DNA of 64,000 nt, from positions 2,822,713 to 2,886,712 of the forward strand of contig NW_019091356.1 in the NCBI RefSeq assembly GCF_001949145.1, given 5' to 3'. Position 1 is the first letter of the stretch; every line of letters begins with the position of its first letter. This document shows, in pieces, positions 29,771-44,700 of this stretch. Under the pieces are notes generated by a model. The model was not told where the DNA came from. It made no database searches and worked only from the letters and a program-made list of their open reading frames with translations. The stretch is from Acanthaster planci (taxonomy: Eukaryota > Echinodermata > Asteroidea > Valvatida > Acanthasteridae). The position numbers were made by a program, and so were the translations under genes.

Positions 29771-32700
29771 TGTCATGCATTGTCACGAGACAAATAACTT
29801 TATTGAAAGAGTTGCGCAATACACGTTCCTTTACGAGGAAATGAGTACATGTACTTGTAGGAGTTAACCACGGACTACCGTGCTGTGATGTAATTTTAAA
29901 TTTTGGCTTTAATTGATGGACACAAAAGTTGAAAATAAAAGACAGTAAGAACAGATTTGTATTCAGCCCCAAAATGCCTTGAATTTCATTATCACGTTTT
30001 TGATACTAGTATTCGCAGGAAAGAAGAGGAAATGTTGTATTCAACTGTTGATGAAATTATTTGAATTCAAACGGAAGTCAATATGAAATACAAAATGAAA
30101 CTTACTGGCTTTGCTCAACTGATTGTGTTCAGAGACAATGTGTAGCTGTAATTCTGGACCAGGGAGACCTTTCGGAATGCATTTTTAAGATAATGTTTGA
30201 ATTGTGAATTTGAGCCTGTGGGGAAGAGGGATAGAGGCTTTGACATCCAGTATGCTGCTTGTTTGTATTTTTGTTAAATCTCATGCCGACAGATATTTTC
30301 CTGTCCATGGCTAAAATCGAACTTGTCAGTTGGCATGTACATTTACATCCCGTTTCATATATATGTGTGCTCCATTGAGAATTGAAAGAGAACCTGACAT
30401 TCTCTGATGTGTACCCAAGTAATGTCATCCTGAACAAAAGCCGCGTGAGGCATGTTTGGAATTTGTTGGGGTCATACAACAGTGCTGTGGTGAAATTTCA
30501 TCCATTGTCCACTGCATGGATTTGGCTCTAATCTGGGCTATGTCGTGTCGCAGTAAAGAGAAATTACAAGATCCACATGAATTTGCCGCTGAGTTCAGAT
30601 GTCTTCACTTTGAAAAGAGTGTGTTTTCACAAACATTTACGTGTATTTAGGATGTGAAGCAAGAAGAATTGAAGACAAAATAATAGAGCTCGCTTAGGTC
30701 TTGGCCCCATCCACCTTTTAAACTTACCATTTTTGTAGTTAAACCCTAAAGTGAAGCAGGAATGGACCAAGGGCTGTGTATTTGGGGTTAATTTCCCCTC
30801 TCATGTTGCCCTTTTGGTTCAGAGACTGAAGAGACTGCTGCTTATTAGGGTAATGACTGTCAACAGCTGTGTTGCTATATTTGGATTACATCTCCATGTG
30901 GCATAGAGAGGCAGCTGGGTTTAAGCTCCGGGAAATCCAATCAGAAAACCAAGGGCGGATCCCTCAGCAAAACTAAACCCCAATTAAGCCAAAGCCAGGA
31001 TGGACAGGCAGCCTTCTGTAAATTTACAATCTAGAGACTCTGCTCGCAGCTCGGGCAGATTCATTTGATCGATGCTTACTCTGGTAGACTTTGTTCCATC
31101 ATTGCTGGGTGGTCATCTTTCTAGGTGTAGGTTAAGTTATGTCATCCCAAGCATAGGGGGTTAACAGTTCATAAGATCTGTGTGTGTGACAAAGTTGTCT
31201 ACTCCCCCTTCACCATGTGGCCATGAGGCATTTTTCTGAAAAACTTTATGAATGTTAATGATCAATCAAATATGATTTATTATAATGCATTCTGAAAGCT
31301 GCCATTACCAATTACAAATAGTTTGGTAAATGTTTTTATTACTTGTTGAATTCTGTATATTTCTGGTTACAAAAATTAGAACGCATACATTTTTAACTTG
31401 TATGAAAAAGTGAAGAATTTTGGATACTTTTCTATTTTTGTGGAAGGTATTTTTCAAAAAAAGTCAAACGTTTTAAAAAAAGTTAAATTGGGCATTTATA
31501 GTGAACAAAGATAGTTCACACAAATAGTATTATTCTTCCATGGAAGAAACTGTTACGAAAAAGATTGATATATTTTGGTGCTATATAGCCTTTTATTTAA
31601 ATGAAAAAAAAATAATACCTTCTTTTAAAGGGAACCTGATTAGGAAAATATTGGCAAATATCCAAAATTCTTTACTCGTGCACATCATTCTGAAATGTTT
31701 ACGCCCCCATTGATTGGATGGGGACAAGGTCTGACTGTGAAGATAGGTCCAATATATGCGAATCTTCAGGGACCATCTACAATTGCCAGATCACAATACT
31801 GTCAGTGCAGAGCCAATACACTTGTCAAGAAGATGTGTGCATGGAATTGTTTGCAGATGTATTGATCTTAGAATGTGTCACTGGAATGGAAAGTCATTGG
31901 CTGTACCCAGTGTTATTTTATGGCATTTGAAGGAATAAAATACCTTTATATGTACATACATGTGCATCTACATGACAAGTACATGCATGTGGGATCATGT
32001 ACATGTATGTGTATATTCGCTCATCAGAGTAATCCGGTATCTTAGATCATGGCTCATGGTTGCCCTAATTGCCTGTGCACCAGTGTGGATTTCGGGATTC
32101 AACGAAAAGATGTAGTTCCACTTAAGTCTCAGGTATTGCCTTGACTTCGCCTCTCACGTCCCCCCCTCCCCACCCCATCATTGAAATGGATAGATGTGAT
32201 TGGATGTGATTCTCATTTTATTACAACATCTCTGCATTAGTTAATAAAACTGTTTCCCATGGATCTACATGTACATTGCTGTCACTTTTTGGGGGTGGGG
32301 TGGGGCATATACCAATTATTATGTCCTTGTGAATTGAGAAAATTTACAGAGAATGTTTTACCTCTCCCCAAATGAGGGTCCACTTCAGAATCAAAATTGC
32401 ATTGTTTACACGGCAGCAGTATGTGAAAGGACATTATCTTTTGACTTTAAGAAAAAGATTTACTCGGTCAACTTTTCTCCAGAACCATATCTTTGCATTC
32501 TTCATCTGTCGTGTATGGAGAAAGAGATAGCCTTGTCAATCGTCTGTAATCACTCACGAGAGAGGGATATTGTCACAAATAATATTTTCATTTTCCCAAT
32601 GTTAAAATACAAAATGACCATTTAATACATGAACTTATGTAAACAATTCTAAATCGATAATCTGTGTAGAACCATGCTTTCCTTGGTTATTAAGTACTAT

Positions 32701-35700
32701 AAAAACTTGCCGGTTTTATTTTACCCCACGAAAATTCAATATTGTTTTATCAAAGCTTATTGATAGTTTGACGGATAAGGGCATTGATCCGACTGAATAT
32801 CAATCAACACCGATAATGTTGTTATTTCAGGAGTTTGTGTAATTCGCCTATTTGTTGACTCGGTGTATATGTTGGCATCCTCAACCTCTTGCTCAGAGTA
32901 ATGTATCTGATGCAGTTATCAAGGAACTTTCCCCTAAATCAGACGTAATGCATGGGATCGGTTCCTGACAGGATTCTTCTACAGTTACTGCACATCCTTG
33001 CAGCCGGTCAACTTCACTGCTAACAATCCCGTGTTATAACAATGGCACAGTACTGTCAAAGTCCACCAAGTGTGGATTGACCATGAACAAAATCAATACA
33101 AAACTGTAAACACCTCCAAGCCATTCAGGCAGCAGCCTAGATGGTGCAAACATCTGTCACCGGGAACAATGTACATGGACTTCTTTGGTTCCGTTCTTTG
33201 TGTGTATCCAAACATGTTCAATCAAATCTCCATGTAAAGAGCTCTGTTGTGACAAATACTGTTTCCGAGGGGCCACTCCAAATTTTCAGTGTTTTGAAAT
33301 TATGATTTTTTTCCCAAATTTTTGTACCCATCCACCCACCCCCATTTTCGATTAACAAAAAAGTGATTTTGTCATCCAGTGTTAAACTACATGAAATTGC
33401 ATGCTGGTACATATACATGAACATGTACATGTACAGTATGTTCATATGTACATGTATGTTGTATGTCATGAAGTTCGGTTCGGTCACATACCGTAGTTCA
33501 GGCATGTCAAAGGATCTTTTTTTTGTTTGTTGTCTTTTGAAATAAAAAACGAATTTGGATTTTCAATTGCTTTTTTTTACCCATTCAACCACTATTTTGA
33601 AAAATAGTGCATGGATCTAGTAATCTTACCGTAAGGAAAGTTGACGGTATCATACACTTCAAACATGAAGTTGTCAAATATCTTATTTTCCAGTTTGTGT
33701 ATGCGTCAGTGTGTGCATACCTGGGTATATTTATGCATATGTTGTATGCACAACCCTTGTGTTACATGTAGGTCTACCAACACCTGCAAATGAGCCACAA
33801 CTATCCAACACACACCGATAGCAGTGGTTCAGACAAGGCTTGCTGACGAAATGTTAAATGACCTCATCCAAGGCTGAGCCCCATCAAGGAAACTCAGTCT
33901 AGTTTGACTAGAACTTAGGCCGTGTCTAAAACGGGCTTCCAGAGCTACGGCTAGGTCTATCTTCTACGCGTCTCCATGCATTTCCAATGGAGTGAAGACC
34001 TAGACCTAGCTTCAGACAAGAGATTCAGATGCAGCCTTAGGCTGGACATGGCACTGGCCAGGAGTAGGGAGGGTGTGTGTAAGGTGGATTGGACTTGGTC
34101 TGTTGCTAGGCTATTCTGTGACGGGACTTGCCATTTTTCAGCTTAGTTTGTATGTTAACCAATGCTGCAAATTTGTCATTTTTAAGGCCATAGCTTTTGC
34201 CTGAGTGATACAATTTATATCTGAAAAATTCCTAGTTTCTGTGGAATCTGTCATTTGTAAATGTACAGCTTTTGCCTGAGCTTTCCAAGCTTTGCTTGCA
34301 GATTTCATGTCTGAAGACCTGAGCTGTATATCACCACATTCCAACGGGAATCCCATTCAGATTGTGCCTAGGTCTAACAATCTCCCTGCTGTGAGTCATC
34401 GAGAGCAATCATTTCATCTTGCCGAGCTCGCTGCTCTTACTCCGCCAAGCCGAAATTCATACATTATCACCCCAACGAAAGACATCATAGATATGCTGGA
34501 GATTGAGAAAATAAATGCGAACGGCCCCATCCATATGTTTTTTGTACCATTGAACAAGATTTTGCTCGTTAAATTTTCCTCATCTTGAATTGTAAATTTT
34601 AAGAACAGATACCTTGAAGAATTGGTGCAAACATATAAAAAGAAGTAAGAAGTGCCATAACGTAAAAATGAAAGAGATTGGCTACATTAAGCTAGAAAAT
34701 TGATGAGGATATGATGAGGTTGTGACTTTTTTTTTCAAGAACTGACATTCTGCACTGCCCAGATTTATTCGACAGCTCAACACACAGCGCTCAGTCACCT
34801 AGACAGGACGTACTTATTGGAAGGAATGACATGACTAGCATTTACATGGGTAATGCAACCTTCCTTTTTGTCTCTCTGTGCAAGGAAACCAATTAGGGTT
34901 TTTTTTTTCAATTTACTGCTAAGGTCTATTTTTGTGCGTGGGAGGTTTCTTCCTCAGTGGCATACTAAGATAGGAAAGAGATACTGAGGCAGTTTTTAAG
35001 AATTAGGGAGTGAGACGTGAAATGTGACCTGTTTTCATGTGGCGCTTTCAACTGTACATGGGCTTGAGACAAAGTTTGGTTTGAGTCTAACCAGGTTGCG
35101 AATTTGCTTAGAAAAAAAATTCAAAAGAAAACATTTCAATATCCGTGAAAGGAATTGACCAAGTTTTAGAAATGCTTTCTTGCTTCAGCAGAATGCAGAC
35201 ACAGTGTATTTTTAAGGTGCCTTTAGGTCTTCTGTGAATTTGGCTCTAGGAAACATGAACCGTGAGGGACTGACTGAGATGTGTCAATGCAGGACGTGAC
35301 ACCATGATTCTGACTCCTTGGTCCAAAAGACTGAATACTGCACTTGACACTTTTAAGAGTGGGTGTGTGGCCAATGTTTGACAACCCAGCCAATTTTTTG
35401 GACAAAGAAAATACTACCCAACTGCTGTCCCGAACTAACAACATAATTAATACCTGAAGTCAAGGATTTCCATGTTGATTTCTGTCGGTTTTGACAGATT
35501 AAGTTAATTGATATGTCATAATTTGGCAAAAGTTAATCATATGTTTATCTTTGTAACAAAGCTTTTTGCTGAATTGGCAAAAAATTCTTGACAATTGTGA
35601 GTCTTGGCAAAAGGGACGCATTCTGGCATACCGTACATGAATGCAGGGTGGCAAGCATACATGCAGATCTTTAGCTTTGGTAAGAATATGTGCCGAGTGC

Positions 35701-38700
35701 TCAACCCTTGAACTATGGTAGTCTAGCATCCATGCTGCTTTTAGCATCAATTTGCATTTTGCAATGGCAGTGTATCTGCTGGCACAGACTACAGCTGTAA
35801 GTAGTGGCTGCAAGCTAACTGGCCTCTTTGCACTGCAATCATGTGACACCTTTCTGACATTTAAAGGGGACCACAGATGTTGTTAATCACACTGCAAAGG
35901 CAGTTTATTTGCCTTTTCATGTGTGATGTGCTTGCGTGTACCCTCAAAACGAATAAGCTAGGTTCACTGTTTTTGTTGTTTTGCTCTGTTTTTTTTTTAA
36001 ATTGTCAATGCCTCACGCGGATTTGCATCTCAGTTATTATTAATTAAGTGTAGCAGGTACATACATTTATGTTGCTTGGAATTTTCAGCGGGAGTTCTGT
36101 TGTAACTTCTTACATATATTTTTTCATGAAACTGCAGCATGTGCGGTGTGTGGATGTTGACTGGGGATAAAGTCAGTTTGGGTCTGTGGATTCTTGGAAA
36201 AAAAGAATGCCATTTACTTCATCCACTGATAAAATCGGGTATGGCTTTATATAGCTTGCAGGATATTTGGGGTGAAGGGGGTGGGGTGACTTAGGACATG
36301 CTTGTAAACATATATGTCCCCATTTAGGAATGGAAATGTTCCTGGCTTGCAATGATGGAACTGTTAGATCTAAACCTAAACCCTTTTTTCAAATCCCAAG
36401 TACAAAACTGATCAAGTTGTTGATGTGGGTGGGGGGGGGTAGCTTGGGAAGTCTGTATAGGGTTCAGTGGTATGCACTTGGTCGCAAATTCGTGTATAAT
36501 CAACAATTATTGTTTTCATATTACTTGGGGAACTTGCTGAAGGGAGGGGAACACGTGCACCTGCCTATGTATCAAACCATGGAGTGCTTGGCCCCAGCAG
36601 TGAATAATAATCTCAGCACGTGCACTTTTGTCTTCTTTTTTTCTGTACATTGTAAGGTAACATTTCAACAACAGTGCTTGAATTGTAAAGAACAGTCCAA
36701 GTAAATTGTTTTACCCAAACCCTCCTGAACATCACTGTAGTTGAGACCATCACGACTTACCACAAGACCAGTCACAAGTAACAGGGTGAACAGTGACAAA
36801 GGAAATGCTTTTGTTACAGTTCATTTAAATTCCTTGTGACTTGAATGCAGACTTGAGGTGTTGGTCATGTGATGGTCTTGTATAGGGCCTTGATTGTGAT
36901 GGTGGTGTTAGGAGATACTACTCTTGAAGAGCAAACCATCGTGACTAACTTTACTCAAGGAGTGTACATGTACATAAATTATAATGAAAGGAGTGCATAC
37001 ATGTTGACAAGAAGCCCCTTGAATTTCAGCACATGTACTGCATCTAGATCTGCTTTTGTTTTTGAGTTTTCTGAAGTTTGTTGTGACCTTTGATCAAACC
37101 TATTCTTAATACAACCACATTATCATGCAGCCACTGTATGCTGTTTTTATTGTCTGTCACATATTTATCCACTAGGTTGTTACAGTCAATTCATTGTGAT
37201 TAATTTTGGGTTAAAGAGCATGACCTCAATCATCCAATGATTTGTACAGTCACAATGGAAATCCAACCCTAGATCTTGGCTACCTGCCAAACATCAGCTC
37301 AGCAGACTGAGGGCGTGAGGCCTGTGTAATAGCTCCATGGTGATATATCATTTGAAGGCTAATCCTATTACTTTGAGGATATGGGAAACTTTGAGACACT
37401 GGTGGCAGCAGACACACTGGTCCTTTTCAAGGTATTGCGCATGCTCAGAACTCAGTGTGCGTGCATGCTCAGAACTGCTGAAAGGGACTGGTATATGGTT
37501 TGTAAGCCACCAAGCATCTCTGAAGTCTCCCATTAATGGATTTTAGTTGGTTCTGTGACCCATTAAAAGACATTTTCAGTGCCAAAAAAGCCGGCCACTG
37601 GTATAAATAACAAGACATCTACATGGAAACATGTACATCTTGATTAAAGCTAGTGATAATGATATGAACCCCAATATTAACCATGTTGCTGACCTGTTGA
37701 ACCATCAGATAAGAGCTTAATCACACACAGTCCAAAACATCAGGGACCAAGCCAAGGGTTGATAGCAAGTGCCAAATATGATTCCAAATCCGAGTTGGTT
37801 CAATCGCCATGTCAACTAACCTTTTCAAACAGCTTGTTAATTACCTAAAAAGTATATGAGAAAATGTGAGAAAAATTTCTGTTTGTACCGTGAATGACAA
37901 AGCTGTTTGTGTAGCAAGTGATGATAGCCCGAGTCTTAATTAATGCACACACAGTATACATGCATTTTCTTCCTCCACATTGTCATCATCTGTCTCTGAT
38001 ATTAACCTGGACTTAAATCGGGTAAAATGCTGCAGATATCTTACAGTACAAACATCTGAGTTTTGTCTTTGTTGCAGCAGGGGCAGCTGTGACCACATGT
38101 GCTTTAGAGGCTTCCCCTGACAGTGAAATTCCCGAGAGATTTGGGTTGTGAATCCTAGCAAGGCTCACTTTCGACAGGTCCAGCTAGCAGCACAGGGCCA
38201 AATTAATGCATCCCTCCCAAGTCCTCTGGGGAATGACAGGAGGGAAGTCTGTCACCATTTGTCACTGTCTGTGCCTTTTGGCACTGACCTATGAGTGGCT
38301 CAAACTTGTTTGCCAAAACTCAAGGCACAAAGGCCAACATAAAACAAAGCACAGTAAAACCTTAGCTTGCGCTACAGCTCTTGACATGGGAAGATTACAG
38401 GGGAGATCTGCTAGACTACTATGGAGGAAGGAAACCGGATTCCTCCATGTTTGATTTGATTACTCAGTGGACTACAACATGACAGGAAAAATATCCCAGT
38501 GATAGCACAATAAGAAATGGACTAGAACACACACCCAATGGAAAATTGAATGCAGCTAGTCCCTTACAATATAATTGAATTTGGTCAAGAAAAAAATGTT
38601 AACAACCAAGATGCTAAATGCTGAGCTGCAACTGATCATGACTATGTAATCCGGTGAGGTATACAACAAGACAGAGTGCTAGCTGTTCATTACAAGGCCA

Positions 38701-41700
38701 GCTGTATGGTAGAATGGTTACTGGGGTCATCTTGTGTGACCCTGATTCGCAGGGCAGTGGTACAGACTGGGAAGGGATGTCAACAAAGGGCTGAGCTTGG
38801 GGCTTAGACTTGTACCAATACAAGTCATGTTGTTATTCAAATAAAGTTTGATTGCAGCTTTGTTTTGATTTCTAAGCCACATAATGAATTCATTTTATCA
38901 TCGGTGGTGCCTGGTACGGTACCCCAGTTTATACTGCATCTATGCAACGAAATTCTGTGAGGTTTGTAATTGTAATGCCCAACTTTAATTGTAGACCTGT
39001 ATCCAATGTACCTGCAAGACGCCGAGAATTCTGCTTGACTATAAATAGAATATAGTGTCCTCTATGTGTCTGTTTGAAGAAAGTGCAGGTATTGCTTTCA
39101 TTGCAGGGCATGAAAGGACTTGACAAATCTAACCCCAGGAAGTTGAACCATTGGTTTGATCCTAACCAGGAAGAAACATGTCAATATCCTGAGGTGCAGT
39201 AGTCTAGCTTGGTTGTTGCCTCAAGCACTAGGCAGTGACAACAGAGCTCCCGAAACAGATACACCAAAGGCTACACTGGCAGATTAACTGTCATCCTTGA
39301 ATACATGCAATGCGCTTTTGGTACTGGCTGTTGTTAACTCTCTGTATTGACAACTTGCCAATAGGCCTAACTGGGCAGCACCTTTGTAGCTCCGTGATTG
39401 GCAAATACATGCAAAGACCATGTTTATAATATATCTTGTATTCATTTGTTTTCTTCGTTTAGACAGTGAACCTCATTACAGTTAGCAAATGTATGACAGT
39501 CATGCAGTTTCATGGATAATGTGTTTATAGTTAAGCAAAGCAAAATGCAAACCTATGCTCCAGCAGTAATTTACACTGTTAAAGTGGTTTCCTATATGCC
39601 CTAGCTGTAGAGGAAATGAAGGCTGGAGCAATAATTGGGCAACAGTTTGCATGCCCCTTTAAGCCAGCGTCCACAGTAAATATGCACCAGGTTCCAACAA
39701 TTTGCAGCTCCGAACGACACTATAACTTTAAAGGTGCAAACCACACAGATTGTATTTGATATTTGATGGAATCATGCTTTTTGAGTACAAAATAACACAC
39801 AAAAGGGCAATTCAAGAAAAGTCTCCCTCTGTTGAGAATTCAGCAGTGTGAATAATTTAACAGTTAAGAGTTTTCCACCGTGAAAGTTCAACTGTTATGC
39901 AGTTCTATCAGCCCTGCCCTAGCTCTCCGTATCATGATTCGTGTGTATGCTTAAAAATACATGTACATACATGTACATGTGTGCCCAAATATTCTGTAAT
40001 CGTCGCTCCACATGACGAATGCAATGCGTGTGTGCTGGCATGAATCTTTTGGCACAAGCCTGTGCACTTCATGATCCAAGCCTACCTGGATTGGGTCCCT
40101 CCCCGGCCAGGGGCTAAGAATGACCTTTGAACTCCCTGATATCTATCCCCTGGTGATGGTGATGAATGTTTGATTATTTCTTGCTTCTTGAAAACATTTG
40201 AACCTGATATTTGAACATTTGAAAGGGCAATTAAGTTTAATGTTATTTTTTTTTATTTGGAAATAGTCCAATATTTATACTATTTTTCAAATTAGAGCTG
40301 GTTTTAAATGAATGAAAATGAAACTTGATATATCTGATAAAATGATAGGCCCTACTGAAATCAGTGTGACCTGCAGTTATCGTGCCAATCTACATGGAAA
40401 AATGGGGCACTTCATTCCTTCCTCCAGGATTGGATTTATGACATGCTTGAGATTTTTTTTTTCATTTGAAAGGAAATTGGAAAGGAAACAGGTCTCTAGG
40501 ACAGAAATCAGTCTCGCAACCATAGCATCCATATTCTGATTAGGGTAGAAATCCCCATACTTTGAGCAGAGCTGGACTGACTCGGGTGGATTAAAAAAAA
40601 AGCAGCCGTTACCATCACAGCACCTCACAAATCCAACAAGATTCTTTCGAGTCTGTAAGTTATTCAAATGAGCTGCATCAAAAGCATGCCTTTGCCATTG
40701 TTCACCCTGATTCTTGTGACATCAGCTCTTGTAAAGTCATTATGGTCTTGTTTTGTCTCGATTACAACCGTGAAATAACATATAGCCTTGATTTGGGACA
40801 AAATTATCACTTCATAAATATGTAATCAAGTCAACTATGAGGCACTGTGTGGGTGAAGCAATACCTTATCACAGTTCACCAGCATACCTCATTTGTTACC
40901 ACAGTTTGTTAAAGTACTTTATTTGTTACTTAATACTTGATATATCTTGTGATTGTCTTGTTTAGGGATGCTGCTCCCACCCTAAATCAAACAGGATATA
41001 GCCATGCATGCATACTTAGTGTGGACGAATGAAAAAATAAACTTCTTGTAGGAATACATACACATATTGTAAAGCACAGATATCGGCTTCGTATTTTCTA
41101 TACGCTGCGGGTATTGACAAATGAACATTGGTACATTCTGCATGTATACCAATTCTCTGACTATGTAGTTTTTTAGTGGACCCCTTCCAATATGCCATTT
41201 TGCATATATATACCCTAGAAATAAATCAGCATATAGGAAGTATCATTGCTGTCGTGCATGTGAGATGTTTTATACCAGGGCCTTTGAAGCTGACCAATAG
41301 CTCAGTGTACAGGTGGATGGCCAGGCCGTGAGTAGAATAAATTAACCCAGGGTTACACGCAGTAAGTGCTTCATTGAGTCTCATGGTTTCATTATCATCA
41401 TTCATGCATTGGCAGAGTACGGGCCCAGGCGGGATATCAATTGGGCAGATTTTCAGAAGAATGGGGTAACGTAGGGGCATGTCACGACATGTTCGAAATT
41501 TCAGATTTATGCCTCAGAAAAAAAAAAAAGATGTGAAGTCTACTGTCTATGGCTGGTGTGTCGGATGCTCAGATGGATGTAATGAAATTTTCAGTTGGTT
41601 GGAAATTTGCATGTTAATTGGATCTTTAAATAGAAATTGGTTTGACCGTATACGGGTGTGGATACCTTCCAGGCATGTAGGAATCGCTGTCTGTCATTTA

Positions 41701-44700
41701 TTTGGAAACCTAGCCATTTCAGAAGGGGGTTAATTGGCGTGTGTGTCGGCTGTCTTCCTGTCATATCTGTAACTAATTATGTGGCAACCACTGTTGTAAG
41801 TTCTGCTATATAAAAAAAACATGTATGGGCCTGAAGTCTATAAAGAGTCATTGACAATTTTGAATGAACCTGGCATATGGCACCATTACAGCACTGAGCA
41901 TTATATATATAGACCAGATTTTTTTCTGGACCCTGGTTCTGGACTTTACCTGGCTGCTGGGATACCACAAAGAATTAGTTACATCCTAAACTAATTTGTT
42001 TGGTGAAGCAGAGAATGTGGCTCATACAGTGTACCTCAAAAATAATCAGTGAGTCATCCAAACTGTAAACAAACAATATAAAAGGGGCCAAACGTTGGAA
42101 AAGTAAAAATCAGACAAACACGACATATGTGGCCTTATTCAGGAAGAACAACATAATGAAGTGTAATAATAATATACATCCACAGAATTCACCCGTTCTC
42201 GTGTTGCCTGTCTAATCATTTGGTGATTAAAAATACTCTTGAGTCCAGTTTTGTTTTGCTTGGGAATATGGCATTTTGATAGGCACAGATACAATTTGAT
42301 GGCAAAAGGAGATAGAAAGAGCTGTCCTTTAATCTTGCAGTATTATTGACCTGATGATATATCAAGTGATCGAGATGCCGCATCCAGGCAGGGCTTCATA
42401 GTGAAGCTTATCAACTGATTTCATCGTGGGCACTGTGATCAAGTAGCAGGCAAGGCCCAGAAAATGCAGTGTACAATCTGATGCAGTTGTTACACCTGTG
42501 TGCCTAACATTTCAACTACATGCAAATTGCTTCTGCTGTACGTAATGGCATACCTATCTAAGGACAGAAACCAGTGTATAATTACTCTAGCTGTAATATT
42601 CATCTTGCAGCACTTGTTAAGCGCATAGTATGTGTCATTCAAAGGCATCACTGGCTTCCCATATGATCGATTTCAGTGGCCAATTATCAGGATCCCAAGA
42701 AAGAAAATCTCTCAAAAAGGTCAAAAATAATTTCTGAAATTGTTTGCTGCATTTTCAAATGCACTTAAAACTGTGCGCAAGGTGAAATAATGTGTAATTA
42801 TCTGCAAAATAATCCCTCGGTCATCAGCAAAAGATTCCTCATTAGATAATTATATGAAATAAATCTGGAAATTATGCTCTGCCTGGAATCTTGACAGAAG
42901 ACAGCAAATAAAAAGAATTCTGCTTGAATTCCTCTGTGGATGGACTATCAGGTATTTAGCTGTCAGCCATTACATGACTGTCTCACACACTGAGCTTTCA
43001 ACAGATTGACAACAAATAGTAGAGATTTACACCCAACGGACAGGTGATTGTACACCGAAAGGACTTTTGTTGTAAACAAAATCTCTTTCAAAATACAGTA
43101 GCCTAAGATTCTCAACCAAATTTTTCCGCAGTGTCTGCCAAATGTTGAGTGCTAAAGGTTTTTTTTTGTTTTGCTTTTTTTTTTTACTACAATAGGCTCA
43201 TCTCCAAGCTCAATTTTCTTCGACAGTTATCATTCCCCTAACTGGCAGAAAAATTTGACACTGTTCATTCAGGTTATTGATCGCTTATGCACCTGATGTA
43301 TGACTTTGCAAGTTTGAATCGAAGTTTTGCAAAATGTTTTGACTGGTCCTTTGCACCTGGAATATCAATGTGACATGGCAACTGCCCCCACCCCAACCCT
43401 TGGGTCTGATGCACACCTGCTCCTAACCCAAAACTGTCCCCCTGATGACAGACCCTGTTGCCCTCATTTATTAGTTCCTTCCAAGTAAGCCTTGCACAGG
43501 ACGCCTGACATTTGCTAAGCCAGCATTTTAGTGGGATGAGTTTCACTCAGTTTTATTTTTAGTCCATCGTTCCCAGTACTATTAAAAGAATCCGCAGCAA
43601 GTAACAAAAAATATGGACTGAACCCATGTTCCCCCCCCCTTAAATCTAGGTCCTGGATATAACCGAAACTTTGTCTGTCAGCACGGTCCCAGGTTGGTTC
43701 CATCAAGTGTTCTTTACCAAGCATCTGTCAGCAGGCAATAGAATCCTCCTCAAAGCTGTAGTCCTGACCTTTCATAGGGACCCCAAGTAGGTTCCAGATA
43801 GGTACACGGGCATATGGGCATGGTACATGGGCATTAAGGTGGATCTTGGATAGTTTTGAAAAAAAATGGGGATTGATTATCTTAACAACACTGAAAAGTC
43901 CAACCCCAACATTGAAACCAACTTTAAACCAATCTTTCTCTTACATTAGTGTTCATCTGTTGAATGTAGCTGCTACTGACGTTAATCAAAATAGATCTAT
44001 GCTTTTTAAATTAACTGTACTACTCTCCTTAAAAATATTCAATACATGTATTTGGAATTAACACAGAGACCTGTTGAAGGGTTCTGCTCTAGCACAGCCA
44101 AATTAACTATAAAAAAAGAAACCAAAAAAAACAAGACCAAAAAAAAAAAAAAAATACCCACAAAACAAAACAATTCACTGTGCTTTCCTCTTTTTGAAAA
44201 GTAAGGAAGCTACTTTTTGTCTCAGGTTTAGATTTCTTAAATTACAGGAGCCTTAATTAGCACATAGCCATGTTGAAAGAAATTGCAGTAAATTTCCAGG
44301 TACAACTACCTCCACGATAAAATTTATCAAATACAGTGTCAGAAATTGATACCTGTGCAAAAAACTTCTGCTCCTGGTGAAAAACCAAGAATGAATCCTG
44401 TGCACATTGTATGGTTCAATACACACCTTTGCTTCAAAACTATTTTCTTTTTTGGGGGGGGACTCCGTCCCCTCCAGTCCCTCGGGTTATTTACTGAGAT
44501 CTTGTGATCATGATGGGTCTCGCCCTCTCTGACACTTCCTGCTTGGAAACAGCTTGTCGACATTATTTAGAAATTTTCTTCCGTTCTGCATTATCTAATG
44601 GCCTGGTTGAAATTAGGCGACTGGATGTCAGTAACGAAACATCAGCTCTTGGTTAGAGTGACTCACTGTGCAGTACTTCTTTTCCCTGCACTTTCTAATT

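Noticed and set aside
34292-34588. 98-codon plus-strand ORF preceded by a possible acceptor
   Set aside because: Ser/Pro/Ile mix with no known motif and no matching exon nearby; cannot be supported.
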